NCBI RefSeq assembly: GCF_031458255.1
Contig: NZ_JAVDYC010000001.1
Span: forward strand, 2,675,001 to 2,739,000
DNA from: Catenuloplanes niger
GTDB taxonomy: Bacteria > Actinomycetota > Actinomycetes > Mycobacteriales > Micromonosporaceae
DNA length: 64,000 nt
Reading direction: 5' to 3'
Positions 16,518-24,285 of the stretch are shown here, piece after piece (positions within the stretch are counted from its first letter, which is position 1; the number at the start of each line of letters is the position of its first letter). A program made the position numbers and the translations under genes. The notes below the pieces were generated by a model. That model was not told the origin of the DNA. It worked only from the letters and a program-made list of their open reading frames with translations, and made no database searches.

Positions 16518-18803
16518 ATGGCCACACTTCCCGTACTGCCGTTGACCGACGACGTACTGCTCCCCCGCATGGTTACCCCGGTGGAGCTCGACTCCGCCAC
16601 CCAGGCCGCGGTGGACGCGGCCCGCACCAGCGGTGACAAGCGCGTGCTGGCCGTTCCGAGGATCGACGGCGTCTACGGCCCGGTCGGCACCGTGGCCGTG
16701 ATCGAACAGGTCGGCCGGCTGCCGAGTGGCGAGCCGGTGGCCGTGATCCGTGGGCTGCACCGCGCCCGCATCGGCTCCGGCGTGTCCGGGCCGGGTGCGG
16801 CGCTCTGGGTGGAGTCCACCGAGATCGAGGACTCGCCGGTGACCGGGCGGACCCGGGAGCTGGCCCGTGAATACAAGGCGCTGGTCCGCGCGCAGCTGCA
16901 GAAGCGCGGCGCGTGGCAGGTGATCGACGCGGTCGAGCGGATGACCGACCTGCACGAGATCGCCGACTCCTCCGGGTACTCGCCGTGGATGTCGGTGGAG
17001 CAGAAGCGCCGGCTGCTCGACGAGACCGACCTGACCGCCCGGCTGGAGCTGCTGGTCACCTGGATCAAGGAGCACCAGGCCGAGGAGGAGGTCAGCGAGA
17101 AGATCAACTCCGAGGTGCGCGAGGGCCTGGAGAAGACCCAGCGCGACTTCCTGCTCCGCCAGCAGCTCGCCGCGATCCGCAAGGAGCTGGGCGAGGACGA
17201 GCCGGAGGGCGCGGGCGACTACCGCGACCGGGTCGAGAAGGCCGACCTGCCGGACAAGGTCCGAGAGGCCGCGATGCGCGAGGTCGGCCGCCTGGAGCGG
17301 GCCAGCGACGCGTCCCCGGAGTCCGGCTGGATCCGCACCTGGCTGGACACCGTGCTGGAGATGCCGTGGAACGTCACCACGGACGACAACACCGACCTCA
17401 CCGAGGCACGCGCCGTGCTCGACGCGGACCACGCGGGTCTGGACGACGTGAAGGACCGCATTCTCGAATACCTGGCGGTACGGAACCGGCGCGCGGCCCG
17501 CGGGCTGCACGTGGTCGGCGGCCGCGGCTCCGGCGCGGTGCTCGCGCTGGCCGGCCCGCCCGGTGTCGGCAAGACCTCGCTGGGTGAGTCCGTCGCGCGG
17601 GCGCTCGGCCGGAAGTTCGTCCGGGTCTCGCTCGGTGGCATCCGGGACGAGGCGGAGATCCGCGGGCACCGGCGCACCTACGTGGGCGCGCTGCCCGGCC
17701 GGATAGTCCGCGCGATCCGCGAGGCCGGTTCGATGAACCCGGTGGTGCTGCTCGACGAGATCGACAAGATCTCCGCCGGGTACGCCGGCGACCCGGCCGC
17801 CGCGCTGCTGGAGGTGCTGGACCCGGCGCAGAACCACACGTTCCGGGACCACTACCTTGAGGTCGACCTGGACCTCTCCGACGTGCTGTTCCTCGCCACC
17901 GCGAACGTGGTGGAGACCATCCCCGGCCCGCTGCTGGACCGGATGGAGCTGGTCGCGCTGGACGGCTACACGGAGAGCGAGAAGGTGTCGATCGCCCGCG
18001 ACCACCTGTGGCCGCGGCAGCTCGACCGGGCGGGCCTGACGGCGGACGACGTCACGATCACCGACGCGGCCCTGTCGAGGATCGCCGTCGAGTACACCCG
18101 GGAGGCCGGGGTCCGGCAGCTGGAGCGCGCGCTGGCCAAGGTGCTGCGCAAGGTGGCGGTGCGCGGCGGCCCGGTGCACATCGACGACGTGCGGGAGTTC
18201 CTCGGCCGGCCGCGGTTCTTCTTCGAGTCGGCGGAGCGCACGGCGGTGCCGGGCGTGGCCACCGGGCTCGCGGTCACCGGCGCCGGTGGCGACGTGCTGT
18301 TCATCGAGGCCACCGCGATGCCGGGCGAGGGCGGGCTGACGCTCACCGGTCAGCTCGGCGACGTGATGAAGGAGTCGGCGCAGATTGCGCTCTCCTACCT
18401 GCGGTCGCACGACCGGGCCGCGCCGCTGGACGGCAAGCGCCTGCACCTGCACGTCCCGGCCGGCGCGGTGCCGAAGGACGGGCCGAGCGCGGGTATCACG
18501 ATGGTCACCGCGCTCGCGTCGCTGGCGTCCGGCCGTCCGGTGCGTCCCGAGGTCGGCATGACCGGCGAGGTCACGCTGGCCGGCCGGGTGCTGCCGATCG
18601 GCGGTGTCAAGCAGAAGCTGCTCGCCGCGCACCGGGCCGGGCTCACCGAGGTGATCATCCCGGCGCGCAACGAGCCGGACCTGGACGACCTGCCGGCCGA
18701 GATCCGTCAGCAGCTGACCATCCACGCGCTCGCCGACGTGGCGGACGTGCTGGAGATCGCGCTGCGGCCGGCCGAGGCGACGGCGGCGGCGACCGCGGCT
18801 TAG
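16518..18803 (+). CDS. lon: ATP-dependent protease Lon
   Basis: The 761-residue protein has the N-terminal substrate domain (LPVLPLTDDVLLPRMVTPVEL), an AAA+ module with Walker A GPPGVGKTS (K352) and Walker B VVLLDEIDK, and the Lon protease domain with catalytic S657 (KDGPSAGIT) and K700 (GGVKQKLLAAH), 43 residues apart as in E. coli. It degrades misfolded and regulatory proteins in the cytoplasm. A HAIR box just upstream implies heat-shock control by HspR. A 13-bp hairpin follows the stop codon. Confidence 0.97.
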   Translation: MATLPVLPLTDDVLLPRMVTPVELDSATQAAVDAARTSGDKRVLAVPRIDGVYGPVGTVAVIEQVGRLPSGEPVAVIRGLHRARIGSGVSGPGAALWVESTEIEDSPVTGRTRELAREYKALVRAQLQKRGAWQVIDAVERMTDLHEIADSSGYSPWMSVEQKRRLLDETDLTARLELLVTWIKEHQAEEEVSEKINSEVREGLEKTQRDFLLRQQLAAIRKELGEDEPEGAGDYRDRVEKADLPDKVREAAMREVGRLERASDASPESGWIRTWLDTVLEMPWNVTTDDNTDLTEARAVLDADHAGLDDVKDRILEYLAVRNRRAARGLHVVGGRGSGAVLALAGPPGVGKTSLGESVARALGRKFVRVSLGGIRDEAEIRGHRRTYVGALPGRIVRAIREAGSMNPVVLLDEIDKISAGYAGDPAAALLEVLDPAQNHTFRDHYLEVDLDLSDVLFLATANVVETIPGPLLDRMELVALDGYTESEKVSIARDHLWPRQLDRAGLTADDVTITDAALSRIAVEYTREAGVRQLERALAKVLRKVAVRGGPVHIDDVREFLGRPRFFFESAERTAVPGVATGLAVTGAGGDVLFIEATAMPGEGGLTLTGQLGDVMKESAQIALSYLRSHDRAAPLDGKRLHLHVPAGAVPKDGPSAGITMVTALASLASGRPVRPEVGMTGEVTLAGRVLPIGGVKQKLLAAHRAGLTEVIIPARNEPDLDDLPAEIRQQLTIHALADVADVLEIALRPAEATAAATAA

Positions 18804-18812
18804 GAAATCCAC

Positions 18813-18846
18813 GCGGCCCGGGTGCTTTCTCACGCACCCGGGCCGC
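18813..18846 (+). terminator. Terminator of lon
   Basis: Perfect 13-bp arms GCGGCCCGGGTGC (18813-18825) and GCACCCGGGCCGC (18834-18846) with an 8-nt loop start 9 nt after the lon stop. No T-tract. Confidence 0.8.
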
Positions 18847-18926
18847 ACCGTGTCCGCACCCGTCCGGCAACCGGCCACCCGCCTAATTCTCGGCGACAGA
18901 CCCACCGAGAATTTGGGACGAACCGC

Positions 18927-19748
18927 ATGCAGAACCTCCGCCGCCGGGTGCTCACCCCGCTCCTGGCCGCCACCGTCGCCGTCGCCCCCGCGCTCGGCAT
19001 CGTCGCGCCCGCCGCGGCCGCCGCACCCGCCGCGTCCGCCGGTGTGGTCCTCGCCCAGGAGGAGGAGCCGTCCTGGGACTGGAACCCGGCGAGCGTCAGC
19101 GTGACGGCGGTGACGTTCAGCAAGACCGCGTTCACGCTGAGGTCCGGCGAGAAGTGCGCGAACCGCGCGCACATCACCGCCACGCTGAGCGGCCCGCTGC
19201 CGACGGAGAACGTCCTCGCGTCCGCGGTCGGCGTGGACATCCGGCGCAACGGCGCGATCTACGACGCCACGGTCCTGACCAACACCGGCGGCACCACCTG
19301 GGAGGGTGACCTGCTGGTCTGCGGCAAGGACCCGGCCGGCACGTACCGCACGGAGCTGTACGGCGCCTACGTCACCGGCACCGGCCTGGAGGACCCCGAC
19401 CTGGCGTTCTTCCGCACCAACGTGGTGACCGGCGCGTACACGGTCAAGCGCCCGGCGTCCGTGACGCTCAACGCCACGCCGGAGCCGGTCCGCAAGGGCG
19501 CGAAGCTCACCGCGAAGGGCGTGTTCAGCACGGACGGCAAGGCCGGGGCGAACACGAAGGTGCAGATCTGGTTCAAGGCGGACGGCAGCTCCGCCTGGAC
19601 CCGGAAGGCGACCGTGACCACGAACGCCAAGGGCGCCTACAGCGCGAACGTCAAGGCCACCGCGTCCGGTACGTGGAAGGCCGTCGTGCCCGCGACCGGC
19701 TCCCGCAACGAGGTGGTGGCCTACGACGCCGTACCGATCCGGAAGTAA
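18927..19748 (+). CDS. Secreted hypothetical protein
   Basis: The 273-residue protein has a clear signal peptide (MQNLRRRVLTPLLAATVAVA to about residue 45, AAAAPAASA). The mature part is beta-rich: an N-terminal module with VTFSKTAFTLRSGEKC and a C-terminal Ig-like module (about 180-273, PASVTLNATPEPVRKGAKLTAKGVF then TNAKGAYSANVKA). That module resembles the stress/sugar-binding Ig-like repeats of actinobacterial exported proteins. Two cysteines in the first module may form a disulfide. Function unknown. Confidence 0.75.
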   Translation: MQNLRRRVLTPLLAATVAVAPALGIVAPAAAAAPAASAGVVLAQEEEPSWDWNPASVSVTAVTFSKTAFTLRSGEKCANRAHITATLSGPLPTENVLASAVGVDIRRNGAIYDATVLTNTGGTTWEGDLLVCGKDPAGTYRTELYGAYVTGTGLEDPDLAFFRTNVVTGAYTVKRPASVTLNATPEPVRKGAKLTAKGVFSTDGKAGANTKVQIWFKADGSSAWTRKATVTTNAKGAYSANVKATASGTWKAVVPATGSRNEVVAYDAVPIRK

Positions 19749-19762
19749 ATACCATCGTGGCC

Positions 19763-20626
19763 ATGGGCATGGTTCACACCGTCGGGCTGGTGCTTCACCC
19801 GCAACGGGACTCGAAAATCGCGATAGACACGATCGTCGAGTGGGCACGCGCGCGCGGTGTGACCGTGCTCGGCCTGCCGGACGAGATCGCGCGCATCGAC
19901 TGCAGCGCGGTCCCGGCCGGTGAGGTGGAGCTGCTCGACCGGTCTGACCTGTTGGTCAGCCTGGGCGGCGACGGCACGATGCTGCGCAGCATGCGGCTGT
20001 CGGCCGGGCGCAGCACGCCGGTGCTCGGCGTGAACCTGGGCCGGCTCGGCTTCCTGGCCGAGATCGACGTGGAGGAGCTGCCGGAGACGCTGTCCCGGAT
20101 CGACGGGCACGACTTCACGGTCGAGTCCCGGATGGCGATCACCACGCTGCTGCCGAACGGCGCGGAGGTGACCGCGTTCAACGACATCGCGCTGGCCCGG
20201 GTCCCCGGTGAGGGGATGGCCGCCGTGGCGATCTCGGTGCAGGGCGCGCCGTTCGTGCGGTACGCGGCGGACGCGGTGATCGTGGCCACGTCGACCGGCT
20301 CGACCGCGTACAGCTTCGCGGCCGGCGGCCCGATCGTCTCCCCCACCGTCGAAGGTTTCCTGGTCGTGCCGTCGTCCGCGCACTCCAGTTTCAACCGCGC
20401 GCTGGTCCTCTCCGCGGACGAGGAGGTCGTCCTCGACCTGCTGCCGAGCAGCGGCGAGCTGGCGCTCGAGGTGGACGGCATCATCTCCGGCCGGCTTCGG
20501 CCGGGCGACCAGATCTGCGTCCGCGCGCGCCGCGCCGCCGCGAACGTGGTCCGCCTCGGCGGCACCACGTTCTACGAGCGCGCCCGCCGCAAACTCCGCG
20601 TCAACGGCTCCGCCGAGGTGGACTGA
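19763..20626 (+). CDS. nadK: NAD kinase
   Basis: The protein (about 287 residues) has the diagnostic LLVSLGGDGTMLRSMR motif, GVNLGRLGFLAEI, and the NAD-site TSTGSTAYSFAAGGPIVSP. It phosphorylates NAD to NADP in the cytoplasm. Length fits the family. The start is uncertain among GTG 19757, ATG 19763 and ATG 19769, none with a good ribosome site; all begin just before HTVGLVLHP. In many actinobacteria nadK lies beside tlyA and recN. Here it stands alone, 14 bp after the secreted protein gene. Confidence 0.93.
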   Translation: MGMVHTVGLVLHPQRDSKIAIDTIVEWARARGVTVLGLPDEIARIDCSAVPAGEVELLDRSDLLVSLGGDGTMLRSMRLSAGRSTPVLGVNLGRLGFLAEIDVEELPETLSRIDGHDFTVESRMAITTLLPNGAEVTAFNDIALARVPGEGMAAVAISVQGAPFVRYAADAVIVATSTGSTAYSFAAGGPIVSPTVEGFLVVPSSAHSSFNRALVLSADEEVVLDLLPSSGELALEVDGIISGRLRPGDQICVRARRAAANVVRLGGTTFYERARRKLRVNGSAEVD

Positions 20627-20657
20627 GTCCCGGTCCGCCCGCACACCGGCCGCGTCG

Positions 20658-21497
20658 TCACCGGCCGCTGAGGCACTCGCGCGCCTCCCTGATCAACGGG
20701 TTCGGGTCGTCGGCGCGGGCGGCCAGGACGACCGTGCTGGCCGGCGCGTCCCGGATCGGCACGGTGGCCAGGCCCGGGCGGAGCAGGGTGCGCCGGTCGC
20801 TCACCGGCAGCACCGCGATCGCCTGACCGGCTGCGACCAGCTCGAGCTTGTCCTGGAAACCCTTCACCGCCGGGAGCGGGCCGGTGCCCAACAAGCGGTA
20901 CGCGGGCTCGGTCAGCGGGCAGGGCAACGGGTCGTGGCCGGCCAGGTCGGCCATGGTCACCGAGGCGCGCCCGGCCAGGTCGTGGTCGTCCGGCACGAGC
21001 AGGACCCGCTCCTCCGCGTAGAGCGGGCTGATCCGGATCTCGCCGTCGTCGAACGGCAGCGGCGCGCGGGCGACCAGCACGTCGACCCGGCCGTCGGTGA
21101 GCAGCGACATCTCGTCGCAGTCCAGGTGACGGGTGCCGACCTCGGCCTCGGGGTGGCGACGGCGCAGTTCCCGTACCGCGGGCGTGATGATCAGATCTTC
21201 GACGTAGCCGATGGTGAGCCGGGGCGTGGGCGCGTGGGCGCGCGCGGTCACGGTCGCGTCGACGGCGGCCCGCAGCAGCGCGTGCGCCTTCGGCAGGAAC
21301 GCCTTGCCGGCCTCGGTGAGCAGGTTGCCGTGCGGCGTGCGGTCCAGCAGGCGGACGCCGAGGTCGTGCTCCAGCCGCTGGATCTGCCGGCTCAGTGACG
21401 GCTGTGCCAGGTGCAGCTCCGCGGCGGCCCGGCTGAAGTTCAGATGCTCCGCCACCACGGTGAAGTAGCGCACCAGCCGCAGTTCCAGGTCGTTCAC
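20658..21497 (-). CDS. LysR family transcriptional regulator
   Basis: From GTG 21497 the 279-residue protein reads NDLELRLVRYFTVVAEHLNFSRAAAELHLAQPSLSRQIQRLE, a LysR HTH, followed by the effector domain. It is divergent from an MDR oxidoreductase gene and probably controls it; many such pairs respond to quinones or electrophiles. Longer open reading upstream crosses the divergent promoter and is disregarded. Confidence 0.88.
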   Translation of the reverse strand: MNDLELRLVRYFTVVAEHLNFSRAAAELHLAQPSLSRQIQRLEHDLGVRLLDRTPHGNLLTEAGKAFLPKAHALLRAAVDATVTARAHAPTPRLTIGYVEDLIITPAVRELRRRHPEAEVGTRHLDCDEMSLLTDGRVDVLVARAPLPFDDGEIRISPLYAEERVLLVPDDHDLAGRASVTMADLAGHDPLPCPLTEPAYRLLGTGPLPAVKGFQDKLELVAAGQAIAVLPVSDRRTLLRPGLATVPIRDAPASTVVLAARADDPNPLIREARECLSGR

Positions 21498-21518
21498 CGG
21501 TCCCACCGTACCGCCGCC

Positions 21519-21533
21519 ATGCGGTTCCGGTAT
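21519..21533. promoter_or_regulatory. Candidate LysR operator between LysR and MDR genes
   Basis: An inverted CCAT-N11-ATGG repeat (21517-21535) encloses ATGCGGTTCCGGTAT, which contains a T-N11-A LysR box with partial dyad. It lies 20 nt upstream of the LysR start. Confidence 0.42.
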
Positions 21534-21618
21534 GGGGGTGTGCGGACCAGGTCTTGGACGGCCGATCGCGGCGCGGATTGACTCGGAGGCGTACACCGCG
21601 AACGGAAAGAGGAGACAG

Positions 21619-22605
21619 ATGAAGGCGATCCGGCTGCACGAACACGGTGGCCCCGAGGTGCTGCGGTACGAGGACGCGCCGATGCCGGAGCCGAAGCCGG
21701 GCGAGGTGCTGGTTCGCGTGCACGCGGCCGGCATCAACCCGCCGGACTGGTACGTGCGCGACGGCATGACGACGATGCCGGGCGAGACCGAGTCCACGTT
21801 CGCGTTGCCGATGACGCCGGGCACCGACGTGTCCGGCGTGGTCGAGCGCGGGGCGGGCGGCTTCTCCCCCGGCGACGAGGTCTTCGGCATGGTCCGCTTC
21901 CCGAGCTTCACCGGTGGCGGCTACGCCGAGTTCATCACCGCGCCCGTGTCCGACCTGGCCCGTAAGCCGGCCGGCGTCGACCACGTGCACGCCGCGGCCG
22001 TACCGATGGCCGGGCTGACCGCCTGGCAGTTCCTGATCGACGTCGGCCACGACCACCCGTCACCGTTCCAGGCGCACCCGCACCGGCCGGTCCCGCTCGG
22101 CCCGGGCACGACCGTGCTGGTCAACGGCGCGGCCGGCGGGGTCGGCCACTTCGCGGTGCAGCTGGCGAAGTGGAAGGGAGCGCGCGTGATCGCGGTCGCG
22201 TCCGGCCGGCACGGGGAGTTCCTGCGGTCGCTCGGCGCGGACGAGGTCATCGACTACACCGCCACCCGCGCGGCCGACGTGGTGCGCGACGTGGACGTGG
22301 TGCTGGACACCGTGGGCGGTCCGGCGAGCCGGGACTTCCTGGCCACGCTCACGCCCGGCGGCGCGCTGTTCCCGGTCTTCTACGCCGAGTTCGACGCGGA
22401 CGAGGTCGCCCGGCACCGCGTCACGGTCTCGACGGCCCAGGTCCGCTCGAACGGCGCGCAGCTCGCGGAGCTCGGCCGGCTGCTCGCCGGCGGCACCGTC
22501 CGGGCCGCGATCGACGGCACGTTCCCGCTGGCCGAGGCGCGTGCGGCGCACGAGCGGGCGGCGCGCGGGCACCTTCGCGGCAAGATCGTGCTGACGGTCG
22601 CGTAA
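21619..22605 (+). CDS. NADP-dependent MDR oxidoreductase (quinone oxidoreductase type)
   Basis: The 328-residue protein begins MKAIRLHEHGGPEVLRYEDAP and has AGINPPDWYVRDG, PGTDVSGVVE, and the nucleotide-binding VNGAAGGVGHFAVQLAK. It lacks the catalytic and structural zinc cysteines, as in quinone oxidoreductases. It probably reduces quinones or enones with NADPH. ATG 21619 follows AGAGGAG. It is divergent from LysR and convergent with narK. Confidence 0.88.
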   Translation: MKAIRLHEHGGPEVLRYEDAPMPEPKPGEVLVRVHAAGINPPDWYVRDGMTTMPGETESTFALPMTPGTDVSGVVERGAGGFSPGDEVFGMVRFPSFTGGGYAEFITAPVSDLARKPAGVDHVHAAAVPMAGLTAWQFLIDVGHDHPSPFQAHPHRPVPLGPGTTVLVNGAAGGVGHFAVQLAKWKGARVIAVASGRHGEFLRSLGADEVIDYTATRAADVVRDVDVVLDTVGGPASRDFLATLTPGGALFPVFYAEFDADEVARHRVTVSTAQVRSNGAQLAELGRLLAGGTVRAAIDGTFPLAEARAAHERAARGHLRGKIVLTVA

Positions 22606-22651
22606 CGGCGGATCGCGGGAGCTGTCGCTGGATCTGGACGGATGAGACGGC

Positions 22652-22683
22652 GGCCCGCCCGGACCGGCCGGTTCGGGCGGGCC
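22652..22683. terminator. Bidirectional terminator between MDR gene and narK
   Basis: Arms GGCCCGCCCG (22652-22661) and CGGGCGGGCC (22674-22683) enclose a self-complementary ACCGGCCGGT core. It lies between two convergent genes, 6 nt from the narK stop. Confidence 0.78.
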
Positions 22684-22688
22684 CGCGG

Positions 22689-24059
22689 TCAGACGCCGGC
22701 GAGGCGGTTCGCGGACGGGCGGAGGTAGACGAACCAGGTGACGGCGAGGCAGAGCGCGTAGTAGGCGATGAACGCGACGTACGCCGCCTCGGCCGAGCCG
22801 GTGGTCAGGAAGGACTGACGGAACGCGATGTTGACCAGCACGCCGCCGAACGCGCCGATCGCGCCCGCGATGCCGATCAGCGCGCCGGAGAGGCGGCGGG
22901 CCCGGGCCTCGGCGATCTCCGGGGCCGCGTCGCTCAGCGTGCTCTTCGCCTTGAAGATCGCCGGGATCATCTTGTACGTGGAGCCGTTCCCGACGCCGGA
23001 GAAGACGAACAGCAGCACGAAGCCGACCAGGTAGAGCGGCAGCGAGCGGGCGGTCGACGCGTACAGCACCACGGTCGCGCCCGCGCCCATCGCCGCGAAG
23101 TTGAGCATCGTGACGAACGCGCCGCCGAACCGGTCCGCGAGCGCGCCGCCGATCGGCCGGATCAGCGAGCCGAGCAGCGGGCCGAGGAAGGTCAGGTACG
23201 CGGCCTCGACCGGCGTGCTGAACGAGTCCTTGAACTGCACCTGCAGCACCTGCCCGAACGCGAACCCGAACCCGATGAACGACCCGAACGTGCCGATGTA
23301 GAGCACCGACATGATCCAGGTGTGCGGGTCGCGGCTGACCTCGCGCAGCGCGCCCTTCTCGTTCGACGCCACGGTCAGGTTGTCCATGTAGAGCGCGGAC
23401 GCGACCGCCGCGACCACGATCAGCGGGATGTAGATGCCGGCGATCAGGCCGGGCCGCCCGGCGCCGACCGTGGCCAGCACCGCGAGGCCGACCAGCTGCA
23501 CCACGGCCACGCCGAGGTTGCCGCCGCCCGCGTTCAGGCCGAGTGCCCAGCCCTTGAGGCGCTGCGGGTAGAACGCGTTGATGTTCGCCATCGAGGACGC
23601 GAAGTTGCCGCCGCCGACGCCGGCCACGCACGCGATGATCAGCAGCGTGGTGTACGAGACGCCCGGCTGGATCAGGAACGCGGCCAGTCCGGCCGGGATG
23701 AGCAGCAGCAGCGCGCTGATGATCGTCCAGTTCCGCCCGCCGAACGTGGCGACCGCGAACGTGTAGGGCAGCCGCACCACCGAGCCGAGCGCGGCCGGCG
23801 CCGCGGTGAGCAGGAACTTCTGCGCCGGGTCGATGCCGTAGGCGGGCCCCAGGAAGAGCACCAGCACGGACCACAGCGTCCAGATCGAGAAGCCGACGTG
23901 CTCGGAGAAGATCGAGAAGATCAGGTTGCGGCGGGCGATCCGCGCGCCACCGTTCGCCCAGAAGTCCGGGTCCTCCGGCCGCCAGTCGTCGATCCAGCGT
24001 CCGTGCCGCCGCGCCGCTGCGGCAATCGTGTCGGTGGGGGCAAGCGTCGCGGTGCTCAT
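22689..24059 (-). CDS. narK: Nitrate/nitrite transporter NarK
   Basis: The 456-residue protein starts HGRWIDDWRPEDPDFWANGGARIARRNL and has GGGNFASSMANINAFYP and LNAGGGNLGVAVVQL. These are the glycine-rich nitrate-signature motifs of the NNP/NarK MFS family. It should import nitrate (or exchange nitrate and nitrite) across the membrane. It is divergent from the nitrate reductase operon over a 226-bp gap holding candidate GlnR sites. Confidence 0.93.
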   Translation of the reverse strand: MSTATLAPTDTIAAAARRHGRWIDDWRPEDPDFWANGGARIARRNLIFSIFSEHVGFSIWTLWSVLVLFLGPAYGIDPAQKFLLTAAPAALGSVVRLPYTFAVATFGGRNWTIISALLLLIPAGLAAFLIQPGVSYTTLLIIACVAGVGGGNFASSMANINAFYPQRLKGWALGLNAGGGNLGVAVVQLVGLAVLATVGAGRPGLIAGIYIPLIVVAAVASALYMDNLTVASNEKGALREVSRDPHTWIMSVLYIGTFGSFIGFGFAFGQVLQVQFKDSFSTPVEAAYLTFLGPLLGSLIRPIGGALADRFGGAFVTMLNFAAMGAGATVVLYASTARSLPLYLVGFVLLFVFSGVGNGSTYKMIPAIFKAKSTLSDAAPEIAEARARRLSGALIGIAGAIGAFGGVLVNIAFRQSFLTTGSAEAAYVAFIAYYALCLAVTWFVYLRPSANRLAGV

Positions 24060-24090
24060 GATCGACTCCGGTTTCCGCCGTGAAGGATCA

Positions 24091-24105
24091 GTAACACACC
24101 GAAAC
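24091..24105. promoter_or_regulatory. Candidate GlnR site, narK side
   Basis: GTAAC-N5-GAAAC resembles the GlnR half-site pair gTnAC-N6-GaAAC but with one base less in the spacer. It lies 32 nt from the narK start. The idea rests on motif similarity and on nitrate genes being known GlnR targets in Streptomyces. Confidence 0.3.
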
Positions 24106-24224
24106 GTAGGTAGCCGGGATTTCTCCGGAGTTCGAGTCGTGAGTCAGGCCTGCAACGTCGACCTAACCGGCCCTGACCTGCGGAAGTGAGTTCACGATGA
24201 CCATCGGGCGGTGGTGAGAGCCAG

Positions 24225-24240
24225 TTGACACGACCGACAC
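24225..24240. promoter_or_regulatory. Candidate GlnR site, nitrate reductase side
   Basis: TTGAC-N6-GACAC fits gTnAC-N6-GaAAC with correct spacing and one mismatch in each half. It lies 45 nt before the nitrate reductase start. Confidence 0.3.
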
Positions 24241-24285
24241 GGAAGAGACCCGGACGGGAAATCCCGCCTGGCGACGCTTCCGTAC

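Noticed and set aside
16500-19847. Minus-strand frame of about 1100 codons across lon and the secreted protein gene
   Set aside because: It crosses two well-supported genes and their terminator, and has no recognisable domain.
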